64,000 nucleotides of DNA from Actinomycetes bacterium (GCA_021414085.1 JAIOPC010000017.1:62001-126000), one strand, 5' to 3'. Shown: positions 43,692-52,619, counted from the first letter of the stretch. Program-made: numbers and translations. Notes: generated by a model from the letters alone, not told the origin.

Positions 43692-44216
43692 CTAGCCGAA
43701 TGCCCGTAATGCCACCACCGCAGCCCAACCGAGTGCAAGACCGACCATCGCTCCGCCGATGATGTCGGAAGGGTGATGAATGCGCACGTAGGCGCGACTG
43801 ATCGCGACTACGAGGGCAACCGCGAACCACGCGGGCGCCCAGGCAATGCCACTCCAGTACGTCAGCACGGTTGCCGCGAAGAATGCCGCCGACGCGTGGC
43901 CACTCGGGAAGCTGCTGGTGGCCGGCTTGCGGACGGGGAAGCGAGGATCGCCGGCTTCTGTTGGGCGCGCTCGCCGGAACAGCCGCTTGATCCCTTGATT
44001 GACGATCAGGCTTTCAGCTGCGATGAGCGCGAAGAAGGCAAACGCCTGATTGGCGCGTGAGTTGCTGGTGAGTCCGCGCGTGGCGCCGATCAGATGCCAG
44101 ATCAGGCTGAAATCACCGAGCACGCTGGCGGTGGTGAAGAGCCTGTCGGTGAACCGGTTGCCGCGCAGACGCTCTAGTCCGGCGTCGGCCCAAGTGTCGA
44201 ACGCAGCAACCTTCAC
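43692..44216 (-). CDS. PAP2-family membrane phosphatase
   Basis: Protein of 174 aa with several hydrophobic helices and the full type-2 phosphatidate-phosphatase motif: KRLFRRARP, then SFPSGHA with the catalytic His, then SRAYVRIHHPSDI. It could make diacylglycerol from phosphatidate, or act on undecaprenyl pyrophosphate. The GTG at 44216 overlaps the upstream nuclease stop by four bases. It lies 18 nt before the WS/DGAT gene, which favours a role in diacylglycerol supply. Confidence 0.9.
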   Translation of the reverse strand: MKVAAFDTWADAGLERLRGNRFTDRLFTTASVLGDFSLIWHLIGATRGLTSNSRANQAFAFFALIAAESLIVNQGIKRLFRRARPTEAGDPRFPVRKPATSSFPSGHASAAFFAATVLTYWSGIAWAPAWFAVALVVAISRAYVRIHHPSDIIGGAMVGLALGWAAVVALRAFG

Positions 44217-45034
44217 GCGGCTGCCAGCGGACGGAAGCGCGCGGGCGCCTCGACGGCCGCAAGCGCGGGGTCGCCGCCGAATGCGGGGCACCACGGCTGA
44301 TACGCGCACGATGTGCAAAGCGCACCGGGCTTGGGGCGAAAGTCGCCCGTCTGGCACGCCTTCTCAACGGCCTTCCACACAGCGGTGGTGCGAGTGGTGA
44401 TGAACTTGACCGATTGCGCAGACGGAGTGGCCGTGATCGTTTCGCCGGTGCGCAGGTACATCAGTCGAATCGCCGCCGGCCGTTGACCGAAAACTGCTTC
44501 GCACAAGAACGAGTAGAAGTGGACACCCGATAGCCGACTCTGCTCGTACTTCAGACCCGGTGCGCGACCAGTCTTGTAGTCGGTGACGACCAGCCCGCCG
44601 TTGGCGTCGAGCTCGAGCCGATCGATGATGCCGCGCAGCGTAAGGTCGCCGACCTGCGCTTCCAGGCGTAACTCCAGGCCGATCTCGCGCACGGTGGTCG
44701 GGTCTTCCATTTCGAAGTACGCCTGCGTCAGTGACCAGCAATCAGCGAAGAACGCCTGCTCTTGCGCTTCGTTGAGCGCCAGCAATGTGAACTCGGGATC
44801 GAGCCGATACTCGGCAACCGCCTGATCGAACGCCGGTGTTGCGGTTACGAGTGTTCGTGTTGCGGCTGGCTGCATGTACAGCAACTCGAGCACGCGGTGC
44901 ACCAGCGAACCCTTGGTCATGTGCGCACTGGGTGGTTCCGGCAGCTTCTCGATGCTGGCAAAGCGAAACGCCATGGGGCACGAGGTAAATGCCTCGACCC
45001 GACTTGGCGACATGCTGGTTGGCACCGGATACAT
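44213..45034 (-). CDS. RecB/Cas4-like PD-(D/E)XK nuclease with Fe-S cysteines
   Basis: Protein of 273 aa. The PDDEXK core shows SLVHRVLE (His), GIIDRLELD (Asp) and VVTDYKTGRAP (D-Y-K in place of E-x-K). Four cysteines, one near the start in SCPMAFRF and three at the end in LCTSCAYQPWC, match the iron-sulfur cluster layout of Cas4/AddB-type nucleases. It probably acts in DNA repair; there is no CRISPR array or cas gene in the window. It sits in the middle of the minus-strand run and overlaps the PAP2 start by four bases. Confidence 0.9.
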   Translation of the reverse strand: MYPVPTSMSPSRVEAFTSCPMAFRFASIEKLPEPPSAHMTKGSLVHRVLELLYMQPAATRTLVTATPAFDQAVAEYRLDPEFTLLALNEAQEQAFFADCWSLTQAYFEMEDPTTVREIGLELRLEAQVGDLTLRGIIDRLELDANGGLVVTDYKTGRAPGLKYEQSRLSGVHFYSFLCEAVFGQRPAAIRLMYLRTGETITATPSAQSVKFITTRTTAVWKAVEKACQTGDFRPKPGALCTSCAYQPWCPAFGGDPALAAVEAPARFRPLAAA

Positions 45035-45080
45035 GCGGCCATCGTAGAGAAGAGGTGCGCGCTAGTAGGACTACTTGCGT

Positions 45081-45917
45081 TCAGCCGAACTCGGCGCGCA
45101 CGATCGCGGCGCATTCGACCGGGTGGGTCATCGGGCCAAAATGATCAAGATCGTCGCGTTGCAGGTACCGACCGTTGGGCAGCCGTTCAGCAACCTGGGC
45201 GGCGATCATCGACGGACTCATCTCCTGCAGCCGACCGCTGATCACCAACACGTCGGTGGCAATCTCGGGCAGTCGATCCCACGTGTCGTGCAACCCGCCA
45301 GTCGCGAATGTTCCAGCCTCGGTGTCGGGCGAGCACTTCAGTCGCACAGAACCGTCGGGCTCCAACGCGAAACCGTGGCGCACGTAGGCCTCGAGCGCCT
45401 CGGGCGTGAAGGCGTTGAGTGGTGGCTTGGACGCGAAGTTCGCAATCGCCTCATCGAGGGATTGGAACGACGTTCGTCGGCGGCGAGCACTCGCCACCAT
45501 CGGGCTCTCAAACTCGCTGGACTCGGCATGCTCGAACGGCGGGAACACGATCGGTTCGAACGCAACGATGCGCCGAAACAGGGACGGTTCGCGGTGTGCT
45601 GCCATCAGCAGGCACGCGCCACCCATCGAATGTCCGAACGCAACGATTGGCTCGCCAACTTGCTCCGCCAGCCACGTGGCCATTGCGGTGGCATCGTCGC
45701 CATACCGCTGCCAGTCGATTTCTGCTGGGGGACGTGGCGTGTCGCCGTGACCGCGATAATCGAACGCCACGCAACGAGCAACGTCGGTGAGTTCGCTGGC
45801 CATCGGCTGATAGCAGCGGCCGTGAAACCCGGTCGCATGAGAGAACAGGATGGGCGAGCCGCTGCCGCCCAACTCGAACACCGCTAGCTCGACGCCGTCG
45901 GAAGACGGAACGCGCAT
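45081..45917 (-). CDS. Alpha/beta hydrolase
   Basis: Hydrolase of 278 aa with the canonical fold: oxyanion region FSHATGFHG, FDYRGHGD, nucleophile Ser97 in GHSMGG, and a C-terminal His in LDHFGPMTHP. There is no signal peptide. The substrate is unknown; in this gene run an ester or lipid is plausible. It begins 3 nt after the lapA-like gene stop, so the two are cotranscribed. Confidence 0.92.
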   Translation of the reverse strand: MRVPSSDGVELAVFELGGSGSPILFSHATGFHGRCYQPMASELTDVARCVAFDYRGHGDTPRPPAEIDWQRYGDDATAMATWLAEQVGEPIVAFGHSMGGACLLMAAHREPSLFRRIVAFEPIVFPPFEHAESSEFESPMVASARRRRTSFQSLDEAIANFASKPPLNAFTPEALEAYVRHGFALEPDGSVRLKCSPDTEAGTFATGGLHDTWDRLPEIATDVLVISGRLQEMSPSMIAAQVAERLPNGRYLQRDDLDHFGPMTHPVECAAIVRAEFG

Positions 45918-45920
45918 CGG

Positions 45921-46184
45921 CTAGCTGTTCTTCTTGGTGCCCCGCCGGCGCCACCAGATGCTGAAGATCCGGTCGATCAAGATGCCCAGCGCCACTGCCA
46001 TCAGAAGCGACCACCGAATGGTGGTTTCCTTCTCGAAGACCAGAAAGTCGATCGGGACCGTCTCGCTGTTTTGGAGGAAGAACACTGCCGCGAGCCCAAT
46101 CACGACCAAGAAGAAAATGAGGGTGATGCTCGGGCCACTACGGCCGTTTGATACGCCACCGGGGATTGGTTGTTCGTCGGTCAT
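45921..46184 (-). CDS. LapA-domain (DUF1049) small membrane protein
   Basis: Protein of 87 aa with two hydrophobic helices: ITLIFFLVVIGLAAVFFLQN, then SLLMAVALGILIDRIF. Between them lies the NSETVPIDFLVF linker, typical of LapA/DUF1049 proteins. The C-terminus is basic. In other bacteria LapA works with LapB in envelope assembly; in actinobacteria its role is unknown. Located between the acyl-CoA synthetase and hydrolase genes. Confidence 0.88.
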   Translation of the reverse strand: MTDEQPIPGGVSNGRSGPSITLIFFLVVIGLAAVFFLQNSETVPIDFLVFEKETTIRWSLLMAVALGILIDRIFSIWWRRRGTKKNS

Positions 46185-46196
46185 CGGATGCCTTTC

Positions 46197-46206
46197 GTTC
46201 GCGAAC
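46197..46206. promoter_or_regulatory. 10-bp palindrome upstream of the lapA-like gene
   Basis: GTTCGCGAAC is a perfect palindrome in the 31-nt gap between the acyl-CoA synthetase and lapA-like genes. It may be an operator or chance; a 10-bp palindrome in GC-rich DNA is weak evidence. Confidence 0.2.
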
Positions 46207-46215
46207 CTGTACCCA

Positions 46216-47865
46216 TCATGCCTGGTTTGCTAAACCCGCGGCGACATCAAGCTGGCGGAGCGCCTCGTCGCGCAGACGCTTGTAGTCGAGCTTGCCGTTG
46301 GCTGCACGCCCGATGGTTTCGACGACGAGTACGTGCTTGGGTGCTTTGAACGCTGCGAGAGTTGTGCGTACGTGGGCGATGAGGGCCGCAGAGTCGATCA
46401 CTGTGCCCGCGTGCGGTTCGACAAGAGCCGTGATCGCCTCGCCGAAGCGATCGTCGGGTACGCCGACAACGGCCGCGTCGGCGACGCTGCTATGTAGCTT
46501 CAATGCTTCCTCGACTTCTTCGGGGTACACCTTCTCGCCACCCGTGTTGATGCATTGGCTGCCACGCCCGTAAAGCTTGAGCGTGCCATCGGCTTCGACT
46601 TCGGCCCAGTCGCCCGGGATGCTCCAGCGCACGCCGTCGTGCATCACGAACGTCGCCGCCGTTTTCGCCTCGTCCTTGTAGTAGCCCATCGGCATTCGAC
46701 CGCGTAGCGCTACACGACCGCGTTCGCCGCTGCCGGGTACGACCTCGCGGCCGTCTTCGGTGAGCACCTTCGTGCTCGGCGCCGCCCGAAACGTTGCGGT
46801 CGTGCTCGACGAGTCGGCGGTCACTGTGCTGCTGGCCATTCCGATTGCCTCGCTGCTGCCGAGACTGTCGACCATGATCAGCCGTTCGTTGTGACGCAAC
46901 AGGCCGGCTTTCGTATCGGCCGCCCAGATCACACCGCTACTGAAGATCACGCGCAGCGATGTGATGTCCCAACGCTTCGGTTCCGCATCGAGTGCGCGCA
47001 GGATGGGTTTTGCGAACGCATCGCCGACGATCGAGATGCTGTTGACCCTGTTTGCTTCAATCGTGTCGAGCAACTCGGTGGGGTCGAAGTGGCGGTTGGT
47101 CAGCGTGACGATCGACCCGCCGAGTACCAAGTTCCACATCGCATTGAATGCTCCGGTGCCGTGCATCAGCGGCGCGGCCGGCAAGTTGCGCGGTCCGGGC
47201 TTGGCGAAGCGTGCGTCGAACACGTCCCAGTCCGGTACGTCGGGCAACGGGTTCTTCGACGCACTGTCGAGCGTAAGAACGAGGTCGTCCTGGCGCCACA
47301 TCACGCCCTTTGGCATGCCGGTGGTGCCGCCGGTGTAGAGGATGTAGAGATCGTCGGGGCTGCGACCCCACGTCGGGATCACACGATTCGTCGCACTGGC
47401 GGCGGCCGTCTCGTATGCGATGGCCCAGTCGGGGCATGGTCCGCTGCCATCGTCGACCCACATCCACGTGTGCACCTTCGGAACTCGCGGGCGCAGTTCC
47501 GCGCAGCGATCGGCGAACACGCCGTGAAAGACGACTGCCACTGCGTCGCAGTTGTCCCAGAGGTAGGCCAACTCGTCGACGGTGTAGCGGTAGTTGGTGT
47601 TGACCGGAACGAGTCCGGCTTTGTAGAGCCCGAACATGCTTTCCATGTACTCGGCGCAGTTGTAGAGGTAGTGCGCCACCTTGTCTTGATGCTGTGCTCC
47701 GGCTTTCAGGAGCGTCGCGGCGATGCCATCGGCCCGGCGGTCGAACTCAGCCCAGGTGAAGAATCGATCGGCTTGTTGCTGCGCCGGCGCGTCGGGAAAG
47801 CGATCGGCGTTGTGTTCCCATATCTCGGCAAGGTTCCAGCCCGCCGTTCCTCCGCTTCCAGTCAC
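46216..47865 (-). CDS. Acyl-CoA synthetase (FadD19-like AMP-forming ligase)
   Basis: AMP-forming ligase of 549 aa. The phosphate-binding motif is YTGGTTGMPKG, with further ANL motifs VDSLGSSEA, a GDWAEVEADG hinge region, and YGRGSQCINTGGEKVYPEEVE. The C-terminal catalytic Lys is in GKLDYKRLR. It activates fatty acids (or a sterol side chain, by similarity to FadD19-type enzymes) to acyl-CoA. The start is a GTG at 47863-47865. It is the first gene of the run ending in WS/DGAT and is divergent from an acyl-CoA dehydrogenase. Confidence 0.93.
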   Translation of the reverse strand: MTGSGGTAGWNLAEIWEHNADRFPDAPAQQQADRFFTWAEFDRRADGIAATLLKAGAQHQDKVAHYLYNCAEYMESMFGLYKAGLVPVNTNYRYTVDELAYLWDNCDAVAVVFHGVFADRCAELRPRVPKVHTWMWVDDGSGPCPDWAIAYETAAASATNRVIPTWGRSPDDLYILYTGGTTGMPKGVMWRQDDLVLTLDSASKNPLPDVPDWDVFDARFAKPGPRNLPAAPLMHGTGAFNAMWNLVLGGSIVTLTNRHFDPTELLDTIEANRVNSISIVGDAFAKPILRALDAEPKRWDITSLRVIFSSGVIWAADTKAGLLRHNERLIMVDSLGSSEAIGMASSTVTADSSSTTATFRAAPSTKVLTEDGREVVPGSGERGRVALRGRMPMGYYKDEAKTAATFVMHDGVRWSIPGDWAEVEADGTLKLYGRGSQCINTGGEKVYPEEVEEALKLHSSVADAAVVGVPDDRFGEAITALVEPHAGTVIDSAALIAHVRTTLAAFKAPKHVLVVETIGRAANGKLDYKRLRDEALRQLDVAAGLANQA

Positions 47866-47923
47866 GGGTGCCGACCGTAGCCGTAGCTGGCAGTGCAGGT
47901 CACGGTTGTAGCGTCAGGCTTGC

Positions 47924-49141
47924 ATGGATTTTGAGCTCTTGGCCGAAAGTGATCCCCGACGCCTCGCGGTGCGCGACTGGCTTGCCGCGAATCCAAAACC
48001 AACTGGTCGGCAGTTGGCCGAAGCTGGCTACGTCGCACCCCACTGGCCGGCGCCGTGGGGACTGGGCGCCGATGCGATGCACCAACTGATCATCGACGAC
48101 GAGTTGCGCCGCGCAGGGGTTCGGCGACCGATCAACCCGATCGGCATCGGTTGGGCGGGGCCGACTCTGTTGTACGCCGGTACCGACGAGCAGAAGCAGC
48201 GTTACCTGATGCCGATCCTGTCTGGCGAGGAGTTCTGGTGCCAGCTGTTCAGCGAACCCAACGCAGGTAGCGACCTCGCCAACCTCGGTACGCGAGCGGT
48301 GCGCGATGGTGACGAGTTCATCATCAACGGTTCGAAGATTTGGACGAGCGGTGCGCAGCACTCGAAGTACGGAATCCTGATTGCGCGCACCGACCCAGAG
48401 CTTCCGAAACACAAGGGCGTTTCGTATTTCGTGTGCCCAATGGATCTGCCCGGCATCGAGGTTCGCAAGATCATCGAGATGACCGGTGGTCACACGTTTA
48501 ACGAGGTCTTCCTCACCGATGTTCGAATACCAGCTGCGAACCTTGTTGGCGATCTCAACGATGGTTGGCGGTTGGCGAAGGTGACGTTGGGCAACGAGCG
48601 CGTGTCGCTCAGCACCGGCGGTGTGTTGTGGGGCAACGGCCCCACCGCGTTGGAGTTGATCGAGAGCATTCGCGAGCGCGGTCCGGTCACCGACGTGCAT
48701 CTCCGCCAACGCATTGCGGCCGTTTATACAGAGCACAAGGTGCTCGACCTCATTCGCCTGCGCATGCTCACTGCCACGCTGAAGGGCCAACAGCCCGGTC
48801 CAGAAGCGAGCATTCGCAAACTGATGGCCGACGAACATGGCCAACACGTGATGACACTCGCACGCGACTGCGTGGGTGCGGCGGCGATGCTGACCGGCGG
48901 TAGCGGCGAAGGCGCTGTCGCGAACGACAATCCGCGCAGCCTCGGACCCGATAAGCCAGAGGGTGGGCTGCTCCACCCCGGCTGGCACGACGGGTTTCTA
49001 TTCAGTCAGGCGCTGACGATCGGTGGCGGCACTGCCGATGTGCAGCGCAACATCATCGGCGAGCGCGTGCTCGGGCTTCCGCGCGATGTTGACGTGTCGA
49101 TCGGGCTGAGTTGGTCGGAAGCACAGCGCGCTCGTAGTTGA
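47924..49141 (+). CDS. Acyl-CoA dehydrogenase (FadE type)
   Basis: Flavoenzyme of 405 aa with a full acyl-CoA dehydrogenase fold. The N-terminal helical domain has PHWPAPWGLGADA. The middle FAD-contact region is GEEFWCQLFSEPNAGSDLA and INGSKIWTSGAQHS. The C-terminal domain ends with GGGTADVQRNIIGERVLGLP. The aligned position of the catalytic Glu should be checked before assuming homomeric activity, because some actinobacterial FadE proteins act as alpha2beta2 partners. Divergent from the acyl-CoA synthetase, 58 nt between starts; the pair fits a fatty-acid or sterol side-chain pathway. Confidence 0.94.
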   Translation: MDFELLAESDPRRLAVRDWLAANPKPTGRQLAEAGYVAPHWPAPWGLGADAMHQLIIDDELRRAGVRRPINPIGIGWAGPTLLYAGTDEQKQRYLMPILSGEEFWCQLFSEPNAGSDLANLGTRAVRDGDEFIINGSKIWTSGAQHSKYGILIARTDPELPKHKGVSYFVCPMDLPGIEVRKIIEMTGGHTFNEVFLTDVRIPAANLVGDLNDGWRLAKVTLGNERVSLSTGGVLWGNGPTALELIESIRERGPVTDVHLRQRIAAVYTEHKVLDLIRLRMLTATLKGQQPGPEASIRKLMADEHGQHVMTLARDCVGAAAMLTGGSGEGAVANDNPRSLGPDKPEGGLLHPGWHDGFLFSQALTIGGGTADVQRNIIGERVLGLPRDVDVSIGLSWSEAQRARS

Positions 49142-49160
49142 GCCCTTAGTTAGCGATCGG

Positions 49161-49970
49161 CTACGCGGAGGCGCCGTCGTAGCGGCGCAGACCGCGCCGC
49201 CAGAACCAGCGCGAGAAGACGATCATTCCGACCGTCGTGGCCCCCGCAACCGCAACTGCCTGCCAGGTCAGGCGACCGGTCACAGCCTCGGAAGGCACCG
49301 TGATCGCGAAGGCCAGCGGAACCAAGAACGTGAGGCCGTACTTCAGCCAACCGGGATAGATGCCCACCGGGTATTGCCCAGCGCGGTAGATGCCGTCGAA
49401 GAGCTCCTGCACTTCGTTCATACGAATCAGCCAGAAGGAAGCCGACGCGAGCATCAGCCAGAAGCAATAGATGGTGACGAGTCCCACGAGCAGCACGCCG
49501 ATGAACACCGCTAGATCGCGCGCACTCACTGAATCGCCGATCTGCACCAGCGCGACGATCAGCACGACCAGTCCGACGATCACGTCGGTGAGTTGCCAAA
49601 AGCGAACGTCGCGAACGCTGACCAACACTTGGGCGTCGGCGGGCTTCGTGAGCGCAAAGTCCAGACGGCCTTCGCGAACGTCTTCAACCACGCGCTGCAT
49701 GTTCGGCTGAATGACAGTGCGAATCAGCCCACCGACCATCGTGAACACGCCCATTACTGCGAGCAGCTGCGGTTTGGTCCACCCGCCCAGTTCGTCTGTG
49801 TGCGAGAAGACCAGTGCCAATGCGGTGAGGCCGGTAGCGATGGTGAGCAACGACTGCACCAGTTGGATGAAGAAGTTGATGCGGTACTGCACCTCGTTCA
49901 TCACGCCGACGCGCAAGAACGTCGCTGCTAGCCGAACCGCGCCGGTGCGTTGATCGTCGCGGCGAGTCAT
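49161..49970 (-). CDS. ABC-2 type exporter permease (COG3694-like)
   Basis: Membrane protein of 269 aa with about six helices. The sequence MNEVQYRINFFIQLVQSLLTIATGL, GRLDFALTKPADAQVLVS and YPVGIYPGWLKYGLTFLVPLAF matches the DUF990/COG3694 family. It pairs with the second permease upstream to form a heterodimeric channel for the ABC ATPase. The ATG overlaps the preceding TGA by one base (TGATG). Substrate unknown. Confidence 0.9.
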   Translation of the reverse strand: MTRRDDQRTGAVRLAATFLRVGVMNEVQYRINFFIQLVQSLLTIATGLTALALVFSHTDELGGWTKPQLLAVMGVFTMVGGLIRTVIQPNMQRVVEDVREGRLDFALTKPADAQVLVSVRDVRFWQLTDVIVGLVVLIVALVQIGDSVSARDLAVFIGVLLVGLVTIYCFWLMLASASFWLIRMNEVQELFDGIYRAGQYPVGIYPGWLKYGLTFLVPLAFAITVPSEAVTGRLTWQAVAVAGATTVGMIVFSRWFWRRGLRRYDGASA

Positions 49971-50815
49971 CAGCCACCTACCGAACTGAAGCGGGCGACG
50001 GCGCGCCGCCACACAAGCATCACCACGATCGTCCCGACGCCGATCCACAGCGCCTGCATGGCGAGGCCTTCCAGCAACTCGCGTTCGCTGATTGGGCCGG
50101 TCAGGGCGGTGATCGGGAAGGCGAAGGTCCAGCGGAACGGGAATGCCCACGACAAGGTCTGTGCCCAACGGGGCATCAGCTGCATGGGTACCAAACGACC
50201 CGACAACAACAACTCGGCGAGGAAGTACGCCTCGTACAGCGCGCTGACACGCGTTGTCCAGAACGTGATCAGCCCCAGTGCCCACAACACGAGCGAGCGG
50301 ATCAGGTAGGCACCCCAGATCGCAAGGAAGAACACCCCGCATTGCAGCAGCGATGGATGCAGCGACGGGTGGAAGATCAGCGAAAGGGCAAGCGCAATTG
50401 GCAGCCACAAGATGATGACCACCAACTTGCCGCCGGCGAACTCGGCAAGGTCGTAGTGGATCGGGTGCACAGGCTTCAGTAGCTGCGAAGCAAAGTTGCC
50501 TTCCTTGATGCGCCATTCCCAACCGAAGGGGGTGAACACGATGTTGACGTTGCGTACCAGCATCCACACGATGTAGTAGGCGGCGAACGTGCCAGGGGTG
50601 AAGCCAGCGACTTCACCGCCATGGCTGCGGGCGATCGTGCTCCACACGATCAGGTAGATCACCGGCTCGACAACCATGCCGATCATGTAGAAGTAGGCCG
50701 CGGCGCGGTATTGGAACTGCGAGATGATCGAGGTGCGCATCAGCGTGAGGTACATCGACCCCATTGCATGGGTCTTGCTCTCGGCGCCAAGTGAGCCGTT
50801 CGGAGAGACAGTCAC
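49970..50815 (-). CDS. ABC-2 type exporter permease (COG4587-like)
   Basis: Membrane protein of 281 aa with about six helices. It includes YRAAAYFYMIGMVVEPVIYLIVW, GNFASQLLKPVHPIHYDLA and PMQLMPRWAQTLSWAFPFRW, as in the COG4587 partner of COG3694 permeases. The GTG at 50815 overlaps the ATPase TGA by four bases (GTGA). Together the three genes make a complete exporter. Confidence 0.9.
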   Translation of the reverse strand: MTVSPNGSLGAESKTHAMGSMYLTLMRTSIISQFQYRAAAYFYMIGMVVEPVIYLIVWSTIARSHGGEVAGFTPGTFAAYYIVWMLVRNVNIVFTPFGWEWRIKEGNFASQLLKPVHPIHYDLAEFAGGKLVVIILWLPIALALSLIFHPSLHPSLLQCGVFFLAIWGAYLIRSLVLWALGLITFWTTRVSALYEAYFLAELLLSGRLVPMQLMPRWAQTLSWAFPFRWTFAFPITALTGPISERELLEGLAMQALWIGVGTIVVMLVWRRAVARFSSVGG

Positions 50816-51753
50816 TTAGCGGGCTCCGACTCGAAGAGTCGCTCGATGACGTCCTCGATAGGCGCGTCTTCGATTGTCAGGTCGACCACATCATTTTCGG
50901 CTAGCAGCTTGCCGGTTGCGGCGGCGATCTCGCCGCGGGGCGCGTTGACCTTGATCTCTTCGCCGTCGGCGAGTCGAACGGTGACGGTTTTATCGAGGGA
51001 GAAGCGCTCGGCGAGCGACGCAAGCGCGCCGTCGAACAGAATGCGGCCGTGATGGATCACGATCACGCGCTTACACAACGCCTGGACGTCGGCCATGTAG
51101 TGACTGGTGAGCATGACGGTGGCGCCGTAGCGCTTGTTGTAATCGGCCACGAACGAGCGGATCCGCTTCTGCATCGTGATGTCGAGCCCGATGGTCGGTT
51201 CGTCGAGGAACAACACCTTCGGTTGATGCAACAACGAGCCCGCAATCTCCACCTTCATACGCTCGCCGAGCGACAGGTTGCGAACCGGCTTGTCGACCAG
51301 CGTTTGCAGCTCTAGGAGTTCGATCAACTCGTCGCGCAGGCGCAGGAAGTCGGCACGTGGTATGCGGTAGATCGCGCGGTTCAGTTCGAACGAATCGAGC
51401 GCGGGTAGATCCCACTGCAATTGGTTGCGGTTGCCCATCACGAGTGTGATCTGCCGCAGCAGTGCGGCCGGTCGTCCCTTGGGCTCGTGGCCGAGCACAC
51501 TGCAATTGCCGCTGGTGGGGTGCAGCAGGCCGGCGAGCATTTTGAGCGTTGTTGTTTTGCCGGCGCCATTGGGGCCGAGGAAGCCAACCACCTCGCCGGG
51601 CTCGATTCGAAAACTGACAGCGTCGACGGCAACAACAGCGCGCGTCTCGCGATGCAACAGGCTCTTCAGCGAGGCTCGCAAGCCTGGTTCGCGAACCGGC
51701 ACCTGGAAGACCTTGCCCAATTGTTCGACGACAACGACGGGTTCGGTAGGCAT
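50812..51753 (-). CDS. ABC exporter ATP-binding protein (COG4586-like)
   Basis: ATPase of 313 aa. Walker A is GPNGAGKTT, the Q-loop and NRNQLQWDLPALDSFELN are typical of COG4586, the signature is LSLGERMK, Walker B is VLFLDEP and the switch His is in LTSHYM. A C-terminal accessory domain of about 80 residues follows. It powers export through the two downstream permeases. ATG 51753 was chosen; an in-frame GTG lies six codons upstream. Divergent from larE. Confidence 0.95.
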   Translation of the reverse strand: MPTEPVVVVEQLGKVFQVPVREPGLRASLKSLLHRETRAVVAVDAVSFRIEPGEVVGFLGPNGAGKTTTLKMLAGLLHPTSGNCSVLGHEPKGRPAALLRQITLVMGNRNQLQWDLPALDSFELNRAIYRIPRADFLRLRDELIELLELQTLVDKPVRNLSLGERMKVEIAGSLLHQPKVLFLDEPTIGLDITMQKRIRSFVADYNKRYGATVMLTSHYMADVQALCKRVIVIHHGRILFDGALASLAERFSLDKTVTVRLADGEEIKVNAPRGEIAAATGKLLAENDVVDLTIEDAPIEDVIERLFESEPAK

Positions 51754-51814
51754 CGTTTCATCATGCCCGACGCTCGTCCGCCCAAGGTCCTCCTTTTGCG
51801 CGTAGCGTCTTGGT

Positions 51815-52597
51815 GTGGCGAGTTTGCAAGCACTGGAGACTGAATTGCGGCGACTTGGTCGTGTTGTCGTCGCCTTCAGCGGTGGTGCCGATTCGGCGTT
51901 TCTTGCGGCTGTTGCGCATCGCACGCTGGGTTCGCAGAACGTGCATGCAGTCACAGCCGTATCGCCGTCGCTCGCCGGTGACGAGGAGGCCGATTGCCGT
52001 GCCCTTGCGCAAGAGTGGGGCTTGCGCTGGACGCCGATCGAAACGTTCGAGATGGAACGGGCGGCGTACCGCCTGAACGACAGCGACCGCTGCTTTCACT
52101 GCAAGGCAGAACTGATGGATGTTGTCGCGCCGATTGCGGCCGCTGAAAGCGCGACCGTCGTGCTCGGGGTCAACCTCGACGACCTCGGCGAGCATCGGCC
52201 GGGTCAGAAGGCGGCGGCCGATGGTGGTGCGGCTTTTCCGTTAGTGACCGCTGGCTACACCAAGGACGACATTCGTGCGGAGTCGCGCGCGCTTGGTCTG
52301 CGCACATGGGACAAGCCGGCCATGGCCTGCCTGGCGAGTCGTATTCCGTACGGCACGGAAGTGTCGATGGGTTTGTTGAGTCAGGTCGATCGTGCGGAGG
52401 CCGCACTGCGACGCCTCGGTCTGCGTCAACTGCGCGTTCGTCATTACGGCGACACGGCGCGTCTGGAAGTTCCGCTTGCCGATCTTGATGTGGTCGTCGC
52501 CCAACGTGAGGCTGTTGTGCAGGCCGTGCGCGCGCAGGGCTATCGCTACGTCACGCTCGATCTCGAGGGCTTTCGCTCTGGCAATTTGAACCCCTGA
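51815..52597 (+). CDS. larE: ATP-dependent sulfur transferase LarE
   Basis: PP-loop enzyme of 260 aa. The ATP motif SGGADS is at 22-27. Cys172 in AMACLASRIPYG is the equivalent of the sacrificial cysteine of lactobacillar LarE, and Cys93 and Cys96 (DRCFHCK) add a second conserved pair. LarE inserts sulfur into the nickel-pincer nucleotide precursor of lactate racemase-type enzymes. No larA, larB or larC is in the window. Whether the three Cys bind a cluster is unknown. Start GTG at 51815. Confidence 0.93.
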   Translation: MASLQALETELRRLGRVVVAFSGGADSAFLAAVAHRTLGSQNVHAVTAVSPSLAGDEEADCRALAQEWGLRWTPIETFEMERAAYRLNDSDRCFHCKAELMDVVAPIAAAESATVVLGVNLDDLGEHRPGQKAAADGGAAFPLVTAGYTKDDIRAESRALGLRTWDKPAMACLASRIPYGTEVSMGLLSQVDRAEAALRRLGLRQLRVRHYGDTARLEVPLADLDVVVAQREAVVQAVRAQGYRYVTLDLEGFRSGNLNP

Positions 52598-52619
52598 CCG
52601 CACGGCTACTCTCCGTCAG

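Noticed and set aside
46197-46206. GTTCGCGAAC as a possible SOS box
   Set aside because: The actinobacterial LexA site has the order GAAC-N4-GTTC; this palindrome has the arms reversed, so it is listed only as a weak palindrome.
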